Assembly: GCF_001314325.1 (NCBI RefSeq)
Contig: NZ_CP009429.1
Location: forward strand, 2,666,501 to 2,730,500
DNA: 64,000 nucleotides
Reading direction: 5' to 3'
Source: Sphingopyxis macrogoltabida
GTDB lineage: Bacteria; Pseudomonadota; Alphaproteobacteria; Sphingomonadales; Sphingomonadaceae
This document shows positions 55,511-64,000 of this stretch, in pieces; position 1 is the stretch's first letter, and each line of letters begins with the position of its first letter. Under the pieces are notes generated by a model. The model saw nothing but the letters and a program-made list of their open reading frames with translations. It was not told the DNA's origin and searched no databases. The position numbers and the translations under genes were made by a program.

Positions 55511-58357
55511 ATGGGCTTCACCCGCGAAACCGACCTTGGCACCCCGCCTGCTATCGCGACGGGCAACAATGTCACGCTGACCATCGACGGGCAGAGCGTC
55601 ACCTTGCCCGAAGGCACCTCGATCATGCGCGCCGCCTCATTGAGCGGCGGGGCGATCCCCAAGCTGTGCGCGACCGACAATGTCGAAAGCTTCGGCTCGT
55701 GCCGCCTCTGCCTCGTCGAGGTCGAGGGGCGCGCCGGCTATCCCGCCTCCTGCACCACCCCGATCGCCGAGGGCATGGTCGTGCGGACCCAGACCGAGCG
55801 GCTGAAGCAGCTGCGCCGCGGGGTGATGGAGCTTTATATCTCCGACCACCCGCTCGACTGCCTGACCTGCGCCGCGAACGGCGACTGCGAATTGCAGGAC
55901 CAGGCGGGCGCGGTGGGCCTGCGCGACGTGCGCTACGGCTATGACGGCGCGACCAACATGGGTCAGCCGAAAGACCAATCGAACCCCTATTTCGATTTCG
56001 ACCCGTCGAAATGCATCGTCTGCTCGCGCTGCGTGCGCGCCTGCGACGAGGTGCAGGGCACCTTCGCGCTGACGATCGAGGGCATGGGTTTCAACTCGAA
56101 GGTCGCCGCCTCGCAGAACGACAGCTTCCTCGCGTCCGATTGCGTCTCGTGCGGCGCCTGCGTGCAGGCGTGCCCGACCGCGAGCCTGATCGAGAAAAAG
56201 GTCGTCGAAACCGGCACCCCCGACCGTGCCGTCGTCACCACCTGTGCCTATTGCGGCGTCGGCTGCACCTTTCGCGCCGAGATGCGCGGCGAGGAACTGG
56301 TGCGCATGGTGCCGTGGAAGGACGGCAAGGCGAACCACGGCCATAGCTGCGTCAAGGGCCGCTTCGCCTGGGGCTATGCCCAGCATCAGGAACGCATCCT
56401 TAATCCGATGATCCGCGCCAGCGTAAGCGAACCGTGGCGCGAGGTGAGCTGGGACGAGGCGATCGCGCACACCGCGAGCGAATTCCGCCGCATTCAGGAC
56501 AAATATGGCCGCCTCGCCGTCGGCGGCATCACCTCGTCGCGCTGCACCAACGAGGAAACCTTCCTCGTCCAGAAGCTGATCCGGCAGGGCTTCGGCAACA
56601 ACAATGTCGATACCTGCGCGCGCGTCTGCCACTCGCCGACCGGTTACGGCCTCAAGACGACCTTCGGCACCTCGGCGGGAACGCAGGATTTCGACAGCGT
56701 CGAGCAGGCCGACGTCATCCTCGTCATCGGCGCCAACCCGACCGATGCCCATCCGGTCTTCGGCAGCCGGATGAAACAGCGGCTGCGGCAGGGGGCACAG
56801 CTAATCGTCGTCGATCCGCGCCGCATCGATCTCGTCAAATCGCCGCATATCGAGGCCGCGCATCACCTGCCGCTGCGCCCCGGCACCAATGTCGCGCTGC
56901 TGACCGCGATGGCGCATATCGTGGTGACCGAGAAGCTCTACAACGAAGCCTTCATCCGCGAACGATGCGATTGGGACGAATTTCAGGACTGGGCCGATTT
57001 CGTGTCGGAAGCGAACCGCTCGCCCGAAGCGATCGAGCCGCTGACCGGCGTGAACCCCGCCGACCTGCGCGCGGCGGCGCGGCTTTATGCGACCGGCGGC
57101 AATGCCGCGATATACTACGGCCTTGGCGTGACCGAGCACAGCCAGGGCAGCTCGACGGTGATGGCAATCGCCAACCTCGCGATGGCGACGGGTAATATCG
57201 GGCGCGAGGGCGTCGGCGTAAACCCGCTGCGCGGCCAGAACAATGTCCAGGGCGCGTGCGACATGGGCAGCTTCCCGCACGAATTTTCGGGCTATCGCCA
57301 TGTCTCCGACACTGCGGTGCGCGAGATGTTCGAGGCGGCGTGGGGCGTGCCGCTCGACAGCGAGCCGGGACTGCGCATCCCCAACATGCTCGACGCCGCG
57401 ACCGACGGCAGCTTCAAGGGGCTGTTCATTCAGGGTGAGGATATCCTCCAGTCCGATCCCAATACGCACCATGTCGCCGCCGGCCTCGCGGCGATGGAAT
57501 GCGTCGTCGTGCAGGACCTGTTCCTCAACGAAACCGCTAACTACGCGCATGTCTTCCTGCCGGGATCGACCTTCCTCGAAAAGGACGGCACCTTCACCAA
57601 CGCCGAACGCCGCATCCAGCGCGTGCGCAAGGTGATGGCGCCGCTCAACGGCTATGCCGACTGGGAGGTTGTCCAGCATGTCGCCAACGCAATGGGGCTC
57701 GGCTGGACCTACACGCATCCGTCGGAGATCATGGACGAGATCGCGGCACTCACCCCGACCTTCGCCGGCGTCCATTACGACCGGCTGGAAGCCGAAGGCT
57801 CGCTGCAATGGCCCGCCAACGACGCCGCGCCCGACGGCACACCGACGATGCACATCGACGGTTTCGTGCGCGGCAAGGGCAAGTTCGTCGTCACCGATTA
57901 TGTCCCGACCGACGAAAAGACCGGACCGCGCTTTCCGCTGTTGCTCACCACCGGCCGCATCCTCAGCCATTACAATGTCGGCGCACAGACCCGGCGCACC
58001 GCCAACACCGCCTGGCATCCCGAGGACCGGCTGGAAATCCATCCGCTCGACGCCGAAAATCGCGGCATCAAGGACGGCGACTGGGTCGGCCTGAAAAGCC
58101 GCGCGGGCGAAACGACGCTGCGCGCGCTGATCACCGAACGCGTCGCGCCGGGGGTCGTCTACACCACCTTCCACCACCCCGACACGCAGGCGAATGTCAT
58201 CACCACCGACTATTCGGACTGGGCGACCAATTGCCCCGAGTATAAGGTGACGGCGGTGCAGGTGGGCCTGTCGAACGGCCCGTCCGACTGGCAGGAGGAT
58301 TATGCCGAGCAGGCCCGCCAGAGCCGCCGCATCATGTCGGTAGAGGCCGCCGAATGA
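55511..58357 (+). CDS. fdsA: formate dehydrogenase alpha subunit (FdsA, molybdenum)
   Basis: This 948 aa catalytic subunit begins with a NuoG-like Fe-S region: a 2Fe-2S site with GSCRLC, the His-Cys3 cluster in HPLDCLTCAANGDCELQ, two 4Fe-4S sites (CIVCSRCVRACDE and CVSCGACVQACP), and CAYCGVGC. The rest is the bis-MGD molybdenum domain. The Mo-ligating residue is Cys373 in RVCHSPTGYG, not selenocysteine. It oxidises formate to CO2 and passes electrons through FdsB to NAD. ATG 55511 starts 4 bp after fdsB. The start and domain order match soluble NAD-dependent formate dehydrogenases; reverse CO2 reduction is possible in the family. Confidence 0.96.
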   Translation: MGFTRETDLGTPPAIATGNNVTLTIDGQSVTLPEGTSIMRAASLSGGAIPKLCATDNVESFGSCRLCLVEVEGRAGYPASCTTPIAEGMVVRTQTERLKQLRRGVMELYISDHPLDCLTCAANGDCELQDQAGAVGLRDVRYGYDGATNMGQPKDQSNPYFDFDPSKCIVCSRCVRACDEVQGTFALTIEGMGFNSKVAASQNDSFLASDCVSCGACVQACPTASLIEKKVVETGTPDRAVVTTCAYCGVGCTFRAEMRGEELVRMVPWKDGKANHGHSCVKGRFAWGYAQHQERILNPMIRASVSEPWREVSWDEAIAHTASEFRRIQDKYGRLAVGGITSSRCTNEETFLVQKLIRQGFGNNNVDTCARVCHSPTGYGLKTTFGTSAGTQDFDSVEQADVILVIGANPTDAHPVFGSRMKQRLRQGAQLIVVDPRRIDLVKSPHIEAAHHLPLRPGTNVALLTAMAHIVVTEKLYNEAFIRERCDWDEFQDWADFVSEANRSPEAIEPLTGVNPADLRAAARLYATGGNAAIYYGLGVTEHSQGSSTVMAIANLAMATGNIGREGVGVNPLRGQNNVQGACDMGSFPHEFSGYRHVSDTAVREMFEAAWGVPLDSEPGLRIPNMLDAATDGSFKGLFIQGEDILQSDPNTHHVAAGLAAMECVVVQDLFLNETANYAHVFLPGSTFLEKDGTFTNAERRIQRVRKVMAPLNGYADWEVVQHVANAMGLGWTYTHPSEIMDEIAALTPTFAGVHYDRLEAEGSLQWPANDAAPDGTPTMHIDGFVRGKGKFVVTDYVPTDEKTGPRFPLLLTTGRILSHYNVGAQTRRTANTAWHPEDRLEIHPLDAENRGIKDGDWVGLKSRAGETTLRALITERVAPGVVYTTFHHPDTQANVITTDYSDWATNCPEYKVTAVQVGLSNGPSDWQEDYAEQARQSRRIMSVEAAE

Positions 58358-58596
58358 GCGACGCACAAGAAGAGGGGGTCATGTCGACCGCGGACCGGCT
58401 CGTCTATATGGCGAACCAGATCGCGCGCAATCTGGCGGCCGAGGGCGGCGAGCGCGCGGCCGACATGGTCGCCGACCATATTCGCAGCTTCTGGGATCCC
58501 GCGATGCGCCGCAACATCATCAGGCTCGCCGGGGAACGCCCGGAGGCGCTGTCGCCGATCGCCGCCGCAGCGGTCGAGCGGATTGCCGCAGCTTGA
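58354..58596 (+). CDS. fdsD: formate dehydrogenase delta subunit (FdsD)
   Basis: This 80 aa protein matches FdsD by the segments LVYMANQIARNLA, VADHIRSFWDPAMRR and ALSPIAAAAVE. FdsD is a small subunit needed for assembly or stability of the formate dehydrogenase. Its ATG overlaps the fdsA stop by 4 bp and its stop overlaps the fdhD start (TTGA). In Cupriavidus the order is fdsC then fdsD; here fdsD comes first. Confidence 0.93.
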   Translation: MSDAQEEGVMSTADRLVYMANQIARNLAAEGGERAADMVADHIRSFWDPAMRRNIIRLAGERPEALSPIAAAAVERIAAA

Positions 58597-59378
58597 GCGG
58601 CAGGCCGGCCGCCGAGCAGCCTTTCGTCCGTCTGACGCCCGACGGCGACCGCGGCAATGTGATGCGCGAACTCGCCGAAGAAGTCCCGATCGCGCTCGAA
58701 TTCAACGGCATCGGCTATGCGGTGCTGATGGCGACCCCGGCCGATATCGAGGATCTCGTCGCCGGCTTCCTGATCGCCGAACGGCTGCAACTGCCCGGCG
58801 ACGCAGTGGTCGAGGTCGCGCTCCATCGCACCGAACGCGGCGTCGTCGCGCGCGCCAACCTGCCCGCCGAACGCACCGGCGCGCTGCTCGACCGCGTCCG
58901 CCACCGCGCGACCGACTCCTCCTGCGGCCTCTGCGGGATCGAAAATCTCGAACAGGCGATCCGTCCGCTGCCGCACGTCACCGCCACCTCTTCGGCGAGC
59001 GAAGATGCGGTGTTCCGCGCACTCGCGAGCCTTGCCGACCATCAGGCGCTCAACCGGCGTACCGGCGCCGTCCACGCCGCCGCCTGGGCCGGCCCCGACG
59101 GCACGATCAGGCTGGTCCGCGAGGACGTCGGACGCCACAATGCCTTCGACAAGCTCATCGGCGCGATGCGCCGCGCCGGATCGGCGTGGGACGGCGGCTT
59201 CGCCCTGCTGTCCTCGCGCTGTTCGTTCGAACTCGTGGAAAAGGCGATCCTCGCCGACTGCCCTTTGCTCGTCACCATCTCGGCGCCCACAAGACTGGCC
59301 GTCGAACGCGCGACCGAGGCAGGGCTGGAACTCCGCGTCCTCGCGCGGCCCGACGCCATGCTCGCGGTCCCCCGCTAA
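58593..59378 (+). CDS. fdhD: formate dehydrogenase accessory sulfurtransferase FdhD (FdsC)
   Basis: This 261 aa protein has the FdhD CxxC pair C111 and C114 in SSCGLCGIE, the conserved GAVHAAAWA, REDVGRHNAFDKLIG and SSRCSFELVEKA. FdhD transfers sulfur from the cysteine desulfurase to the molybdenum cofactor of formate dehydrogenase. A TTG start at 58593 overlaps the fdsD stop (TTGA); the next in-frame ATG (58662) would remove part of the conserved N-terminus. It ends the fds operon, one base from the convergent hutC stop. Confidence 0.93.
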   Translation: MSGRPAAEQPFVRLTPDGDRGNVMRELAEEVPIALEFNGIGYAVLMATPADIEDLVAGFLIAERLQLPGDAVVEVALHRTERGVVARANLPAERTGALLDRVRHRATDSSCGLCGIENLEQAIRPLPHVTATSSASEDAVFRALASLADHQALNRRTGAVHAAAWAGPDGTIRLVREDVGRHNAFDKLIGAMRRAGSAWDGGFALLSSRCSFELVEKAILADCPLLVTISAPTRLAVERATEAGLELRVLARPDAMLAVPR

Positions 59379-59379
59379 G

Positions 59380-60090
59380 CTACCCCTTCGCCGGCCCGAA
59401 GGTCGCGATCAGGTCATAGGCCGCCCCGACGAAATGCTGCCGCACCAGCGTGATCCCGTCGTCGCCGCGCCATGTGCGCCGCTCGATCAGCAGACAGGGC
59501 GCGCCGGGCAGCAGGTTGAGCGCCGCGGCGGTTTCGCGGTCGGCACCAACTGCGGCAATGCGGGTCTCGGCTTGCGTCCACGGCACATGTTTCAGCAGCC
59601 ACGCACCGGGCGACGCGCCCTCAAAATCGACCGCTTCGGTCTCGGGCACCGCCGACAGGCTGACCAGCCGCTGCTCGCTGGCGAGCGGCACCCCATCGGC
59701 ATGGTGCACGCCATCCAGCACCAGCAGCCTGCCCTTGCCCGCCAGCAGCATCTCTTCGTCGCTGTCCGGATCGGGCGCCCGGACCTCGCGCCGCAACAGC
59801 GCGTAGCGATAATGCTGCCCGCGCTGGACGACCTCCTGTTCGAGATCGGGGACGTCGAGCACCATCGAATGGACACGCGGCCGCGCGACGAAGGTGCCCG
59901 CGCGCTTGCGCCGGTCGATCAGCCCGGCGGCGGCCAGCGCCGACAACGCCTTGTTCACCGTCATCCGCGAACAATCATAATGGCGCATCAGTTCCTGCTC
60001 GGTCGGCAGCCGCTCGCCCGGCGGCAGCGCGCCCGACAGGATGCGCGCCTCATAATCCGATCGGATACGGTCGTGGAGCGGCCGCTTCAC
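59380..60090 (-). CDS. hutC: histidine utilisation repressor HutC
   Basis: This 236 aa GntR/HutC protein has the winged helix (DRIRSDYEARILSGALPPGE, then LPTEQELMRHYDCSRMTVNK with ALSALAAAGLIDRR) and a UTRA ligand domain. HutC represses hut genes and is released by urocanate. The GTG start at 60090 overlaps the hutF stop (GTGA), so it is translationally coupled to hutF. Its likely operator is ATGTCTATACAT (61489-61500) in the hutF-hutI gap. Longer upstream starts read into hutF and are not used. Confidence 0.93.
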   Translation of the reverse strand: MKRPLHDRIRSDYEARILSGALPPGERLPTEQELMRHYDCSRMTVNKALSALAAAGLIDRRKRAGTFVARPRVHSMVLDVPDLEQEVVQRGQHYRYALLRREVRAPDPDSDEEMLLAGKGRLLVLDGVHHADGVPLASEQRLVSLSAVPETEAVDFEGASPGAWLLKHVPWTQAETRIAAVGADRETAAALNLLPGAPCLLIERRTWRGDDGITLVRQHFVGAAYDLIATFGPAKG

Positions 60091-61466
60091 GCCGTCAGCC
60101 GGTCCAGCGTGGCGGCGTAACGCTCGATGATCCGTGCCCGCTGGCGATGCCGCCCGCGCTCGACCAGCCGCTCGCCCCGCCGCCACACGCTATCGATCGC
60201 GCTTCGCCCCGCGGCAAACACATAGGCATCAAGCAACGCGTCACCCGCTTTCCCGGCAAGCGAGGGGTGACTGAGGTCGAGGCCGACGATATCGGCCGGC
60301 GCCCCCACCGTCAGGCCGCCCGTAACACCGAGCGCCGCCGCGCCGCCGTCTACCGCAGCGGCATAGATGTCCGCCCCGGTCGAGCGCCCTTCGCCGCGCG
60401 CCAGCATGTTGCGGCCACGGTGCAGCAGGCGCTGGCCATATTCGAGCAAGCGCAATTCCTCGCTCACATCGATCAGCACGTTCGAATCGCTCCCGACCCC
60501 GAAGCGCCCGCCCGCCGCCAGAAAAGTCTCGGCCGGAAACAGGCCGTCGCCCAGATTGGCTTCGGTGATCGGGCAGAGCCCGGCAATCGCGCCGCTTTTC
60601 GCCAGCGCTTCACTTTCGTCGGGCGTCATGTGGGTCGCATGGACGAGGCACCAGCGCTTGTCGACCGCGGCGTGACCCAGCAGCCATTCGACCGGCCGCT
60701 GCCCGCTCCAGTCGAGGCAGTCGGCGACCTCCTTCACCTGCTCGGCGATATGGATATGGACCGGACGCCCGGCACCGATACCGGCGAGCGCCGCAAGCTG
60801 GTCGGGCGACACGGCGCGCAGGCTGTGCGGCGCAATGCCGACGATCGCGTCGGGCAAACCGCGCGCCGCGGCATCGGCGCCGTCGAGCAGCCGGGCGTAA
60901 CGGTCCAGATCCATGACGAAGCGCATCTGCGCGGGCTGCGGCGCCTGCGCCCCGAAACCGGCATAGGAATAAAGGACAGGCAGCAAGGTCAGCGCGATGC
61001 CGCTTTCGTCCGCCGCCGCGACGATCGCGCGGCTCATTTCCGCCGGATCGGCGAACGCCGCTCCGCCGATATCATGGTGGAGATAATGAAACTCGCCGAC
61101 GCGCGTGAAGCCGCCCTCGAGCATCTCCATATAGGCGAGCGCCGCGACCGCGCGCAGGTCGTCGGGGGTCATGCGGCCGAGAAAGCGGTACATCACCTCG
61201 CGCCACGTCCAGAAGCTGTCGCCCGAGGGTCCGCGGCGTTCGGCCAGCCCCGCCATGCCGCGCTGGAAGGCATGGCTGTGGAGGTTGGGCATTCCCGGCA
61301 CCCCGCAGCCGTGGCGTTCGTCGCCGGGCCGGGGCGCGGCATCCGACTCGACCGCCGCGATCAGCCCGTCCCGGATCGTCAGCCGGACGCCGCGCGCGAA
61401 GCCGGCCGGCAGCAACATATGATCGAAAAACAGGTGAAGATCGTCCGTTTGCTGCGCCGAATTCAT
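60087..61466 (-). CDS. hutF: formimidoylglutamate deiminase
   Basis: This 459 aa amidohydrolase has [20 protein letters not shown] (the HxH metal site near residue 62), HIHIAEQ, LVHATH and GVGSDSNV with the metal Asp. These match HutF, which converts N-formimino-L-glutamate to N-formyl-L-glutamate and ammonia. Its presence indicates the five-step histidine pathway ending with HutG-type deformylation; hutG is not in the window. ATG 61466 is divergent from hutI, and the stop overlaps hutC. Confidence 0.94.
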   Translation of the reverse strand: MNSAQQTDDLHLFFDHMLLPAGFARGVRLTIRDGLIAAVESDAAPRPGDERHGCGVPGMPNLHSHAFQRGMAGLAERRGPSGDSFWTWREVMYRFLGRMTPDDLRAVAALAYMEMLEGGFTRVGEFHYLHHDIGGAAFADPAEMSRAIVAAADESGIALTLLPVLYSYAGFGAQAPQPAQMRFVMDLDRYARLLDGADAAARGLPDAIVGIAPHSLRAVSPDQLAALAGIGAGRPVHIHIAEQVKEVADCLDWSGQRPVEWLLGHAAVDKRWCLVHATHMTPDESEALAKSGAIAGLCPITEANLGDGLFPAETFLAAGGRFGVGSDSNVLIDVSEELRLLEYGQRLLHRGRNMLARGEGRSTGADIYAAAVDGGAAALGVTGGLTVGAPADIVGLDLSHPSLAGKAGDALLDAYVFAAGRSAIDSVWRRGERLVERGRHRQRARIIERYAATLDRLTA

Positions 61467-61488
61467 GATCGTCTCCCGTCGTGAAATT

Positions 61489-61500
61489 ATGTCTATACAT
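61489..61500. promoter_or_regulatory. HutC operator candidate
   Basis: ATGT-CTAT-ACAT in an A/T-rich context lies in the 85-bp gap between divergent hutF and hutI. On the other strand it reads ATGTATAGACAT, of the TGTATA-like form recognised by HutC/GntR proteins. One site could control both directions. Confidence 0.6.
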
Positions 61501-61551
61501 TATTGCCCGATTTGTGCAATCATTGGAACCGGGAAGAGAGAAGGCAATCCG

Positions 61552-62751
61552 ATGCGCTGTGATACGCTGTGGAAAGACGCAAGGCTCGCGACGATGGCCG
61601 ACGGCGGCATGGGCGTCGTCGAGCAAGGCGTCGTCGCGGCGCGCGATGGCGCCATCATCTATGCCGGCCCGGCGAACGATGCGCCTGCCTTCGACGCCGC
61701 CGAAAGCATCGGCTGCGACGGGCGCTGGATCACCCCGGGGCTGATCGACTGCCACACCCACCTCATCCACGCCGGCAACCGCGCGCAGGAATTCGAGATG
61801 CGGCTCGACGGCGCGTCCTACGAAGATATCGCCCGCGCCGGCGGCGGCATCGTGTCGACGATGCGCGCCACGCGCGGCGCGAGCGAGGACGAACTCGTCG
61901 CAACCGCCCTGCCCCGCCTCGACGCGCTGCTCGCCGAGGGCGTGACGACGGTCGAGGTCAAGTCGGGCTATGGCCTCGATACCGCCAGCGAAATCCGCAT
62001 GCTCCGCGCCGCACGGCGGCTCGGCGCCGAACGGCGGGTGCGGATCGCCACGACCTTTCTCGGCGCGCACGCGCTGCCGCCCGAATATGCCGGCGACCCC
62101 GATGCCTATATCGCGACGATCGTCGATACGATGCTGCCGGAAATCGCACGGCTCGGCCTTGCCGACGCCGTCGATGCCTTTTGCGAGGGGATCGGCTTCA
62201 CCGCGGAACAGACGGCCCACGTATTCGAGGCGGCGAAACAGGCCGGCCTGCCCGTCAAACTCCACGCCGAGCAATTGTCGAACCAGCATGGCGCGGCGCT
62301 CGCGGCGCAATATGGCGCGCTGTCGGCCGACCACCTCGAATATCTGGGCGATGACGGCGTCGCCGCGATGGCAAAGGCCGGCACCGTCGCAACGCTGCTC
62401 CCCGGCGCCTATTATTTCATGCGCGAGACCAAGCTGCCGCCGGTCGACGCGCTGCGCGCCGCGGGCGTACCGATCGCGCTCGCGACCGACTGCAACCCCG
62501 GCACCTCGCCGCTGACCTCGCTCCTCCTCGTCATGAACATGGGCGCAACCCTGTTCCGCCTGACCGTTGCCGAATGCCTCGCCGGCGTCACCCGCAATGC
62601 CGCGGGCGCGCTGGGCCTCGCCGACCGGATCGGCACGCTCGAAGCCGGCAAGCGCTGCGACCTCGCCATCTGGGACGTCGAACGTCCCGCCGAACTCGTC
62701 TATCGCATGGGGCTGAACCCGCTCCATGCCCGCATCTGGAGTGGTCGATGA
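61552..62751 (+). CDS. hutI: imidazolonepropionase
   Basis: This 399 aa amidohydrolase has [20 protein letters not shown] (metal HxH and substrate residues), [31 protein letters not shown] and [10 protein letters not shown]. It opens the imidazolone ring to give formiminoglutamate. ATG 61552 (MRCDTLW) has GAAGG upstream and gives the normal family length; earlier in-frame starts lack support. It is the first gene of the plus-strand hut operon, and its stop overlaps hutH (ATGA). Confidence 0.95.
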   Translation: MRCDTLWKDARLATMADGGMGVVEQGVVAARDGAIIYAGPANDAPAFDAAESIGCDGRWITPGLIDCHTHLIHAGNRAQEFEMRLDGASYEDIARAGGGIVSTMRATRGASEDELVATALPRLDALLAEGVTTVEVKSGYGLDTASEIRMLRAARRLGAERRVRIATTFLGAHALPPEYAGDPDAYIATIVDTMLPEIARLGLADAVDAFCEGIGFTAEQTAHVFEAAKQAGLPVKLHAEQLSNQHGAALAAQYGALSADHLEYLGDDGVAAMAKAGTVATLLPGAYYFMRETKLPPVDALRAAGVPIALATDCNPGTSPLTSLLLVMNMGATLFRLTVAECLAGVTRNAAGALGLADRIGTLEAGKRCDLAIWDVERPAELVYRMGLNPLHARIWSGR

Positions 62752-64000
62752 CCGATATCTTGCTTGTTCCCGGCGCCGCATCGCTCGCCGACTGGCGCGC
62801 CATCTATCGCGGTGCCGCCGCGCGGCTCGACCCCGCGTCGGCGCCCGGGATCGCTGAAAGCGCCGCCGCCGTCGGCCGTATCCTCGCGCATGGCGAGCCC
62901 GTCTACGGGATCAACACCGGCTTCGGGAAACTCGCCAGCGTCCGCATCGACGACGCCGATCTCGCAACGCTGCAGCGGAACATCGTCCTCAGCCATGCCG
63001 CAGGGGTCGGCGACCCGTCGCCGGTGCCGGTGATCCGCCTGATGATGGCGCTGAAACTCGCCAGCCTCGCGCAGGGTGCATCGGGGGTCCGCCCCGAAAC
63101 CGTCGCCCTGCTCGAAGCGATGCTCGTCCACGGCCTGACCCCCGTCATCCCAGCGCAAGGCTCGGTCGGCGCCAGCGGAGATCTCGCCCCGCTCTCGCAC
63201 ATGGCGGTGACGATGATCGGCATGGGCGAGATTTTCGTCGGGGACGAGCGGCTTCCCGCCGCCGACGCGCTCGCCCGCGCCGGACTCGCGCCGATCACCC
63301 TCGCGGCGAAGGAAGGGCTCGCCCTGCTCAACGGCACGCAATTCTCGACCGCCAATGCGCTCGCGGGATTGTTCGAGGCCGAATTGCTGTTCCGCTCGGC
63401 GCTGGTCACCGGCGCGCTGTCGACCGAGGCCGCCAAAGGCTCCGACACCCCGTTCGATCCGCGCATCCACGACCTGCGCCGTCATCGCGGGCAGATCGAG
63501 GTCGCGGCGGCGCTGCGCGGCCTGATGGCCGGATCGCCGATCCGCGCGAGCCACCTCGAAAACGACGCCCGCGTGCAGGACCCCTATTGCCTCCGCTGCC
63601 AGCCGCAGGTGATGGGCGCCGCGCTCGACGTGCTGCGTCAGGCGGCGGCGACGCTGGAGATCGAGGCCAATGGCGTCTCCGACAATCCCCTGATCTTCCC
63701 CGACACCGACGAAGCCTTGTCGGGCGGCAATTTTCATGCCGAACCCGTCGCTTTCGCCGCCGACATGATCGCGCTGGCGATCTGCGAGATCGGCTCGATT
63801 TCCGAACGCCGCATCGCGATGCTCGTCGACCCCGCGCTGTCGGGCCTCCCCGCCTTCCTGACCCCGAAGCCGGGGCTCAATTCGGGGTTCATGATCCCGC
63901 AGGTCACCGCCGCCGCGCTGGTCAGCGAGAACAAGCAACAGGCCTATCCTGCCAGCGTCGATTCGATCCCGACCTCGGCCAATCAGGAAGACCATGTCTC
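62748..64000 (+). CDS. hutH: histidine ammonia-lyase, partial
   Basis: The first 417 codons are visible; the family length is about 500-510, so the gene continues past the right edge. The Ala142-Ser143-Gly144 triad in [14 protein letters not shown] forms the MIO cofactor. [10 protein letters not shown] near residue 53 and SDNPLIF are also diagnostic. The enzyme converts histidine to urocanate and ammonia. ATG 62748 overlaps the hutI stop by 4 bp. hutU, the missing second step, is presumably just outside the window. Confidence 0.96.
   Translation, partial: MTDILLVPGAASLADWRAIYRGAAARLDPASAPGIAESAAAVGRILAHGEPVYGINTGFGKLASVRIDDADLATLQRNIVLSHAAGVGDPSPVPVIRLMMALKLASLAQGASGVRPETVALLEAMLVHGLTPVIPAQGSVGASGDLAPLSHMAVTMIGMGEIFVGDERLPAADALARAGLAPITLAAKEGLALLNGTQFSTANALAGLFEAELLFRSALVTGALSTEAAKGSDTPFDPRIHDLRRHRGQIEVAAALRGLMAGSPIRASHLENDARVQDPYCLRCQPQVMGAALDVLRQAAATLEIEANGVSDNPLIFPDTDEALSGGNFHAEPVAFAADMIALAICEIGSISERRIAMLVDPALSGLPAFLTPKPGLNSGFMIPQVTAAALVSENKQQAYPASVDSIPTSANQEDHV

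Overview
This is a 64 kb stretch of a GC-rich alphaproteobacterial chromosome, most likely Sphingomonadales and Sphingopyxis/Sphingomonas-like. The inference rests on five TonB-dependent receptors (TBDRs) each embedded in a small catabolic gene set, the alphaproteobacterial RpoB/RpoC pair (1392/1426 aa), and dispersed intergenic repeats of a style common in sphingomonads, including one inside a coding sequence. No phage, insertion sequence, transposase or CRISPR array was seen.

Region by region. (A) 1-15.4 kb is an accessory catabolic island. A minus-strand operon (TBDR, Baeyer-Villiger-type monooxygenase, HSL-family esterase) diverges from two overlapping AsnC/Lrp-type regulators. These are followed by a secreted prolyl-aminopeptidase-like hydrolase, a LysR regulator, an amidohydrolase, an MFS transporter, a BesD-like 2OG-Fe(II) oxygenase, a second TBDR, an M24 (creatinase/prolidase-fold) protein and a truncated discoidin-like protein. 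A near-identical 16-bp motif occurs upstream of the regulators and upstream of the oxygenase. (B) 15.6-31.5 kb is mostly core: tRNA-Trp, an EamA transporter, a GST, a YegD-like Hsp70, RecF, a two-gene PspC unit with a good sigma-54 promoter, and rpoB-rpoC with its own promoter, a leader terminator (attenuator candidate) and a 3' terminator. DUF4197 and TetR genes lie upstream of rpoB, where ribosomal protein genes are usually found.

(C) 31.6-41.4 kb carries two TBDRs, a MarR regulator, tail-to-tail leuD and leuC paralogues and a Tat-exported sulfatase. An ACTTAG-N4-CTAAGT operator recurs at four promoters. (D) 41.4-50.4 kb holds a FadR-type GntR and an AraC regulator, plus an operon of TBDR, FAD-linked 2-hydroxyacid dehydrogenase and MFS transporter. 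Paired ACCTATC-N-GATAGGT operators precede both units. An SDR and a type-B carboxylesterase follow. (E) 50.5-52.4 kb holds an Lrp regulator divergent from a leucine-type dehydrogenase coupled to a small ACT-like protein. (F) 52.4-59.4 kb is an NAD-dependent molybdenum formate dehydrogenase operon (LysR, fdsG, fdsB, fdsA, fdsD, fdhD); fdsB carries an in-frame palindromic repeat insertion. (G) 59.4-64 kb is the histidine utilisation cluster: hutC and hutF divergent from hutI and hutH (cut by the window end).

The accessory regions share one design: an outer-membrane TBDR imports a substrate, linked hydrolases or oxidoreductases process it, an inner-membrane transporter may accompany them, and a local regulator acts through a repeated palindromic operator. 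No substrate can be assigned with certainty from sequence alone.
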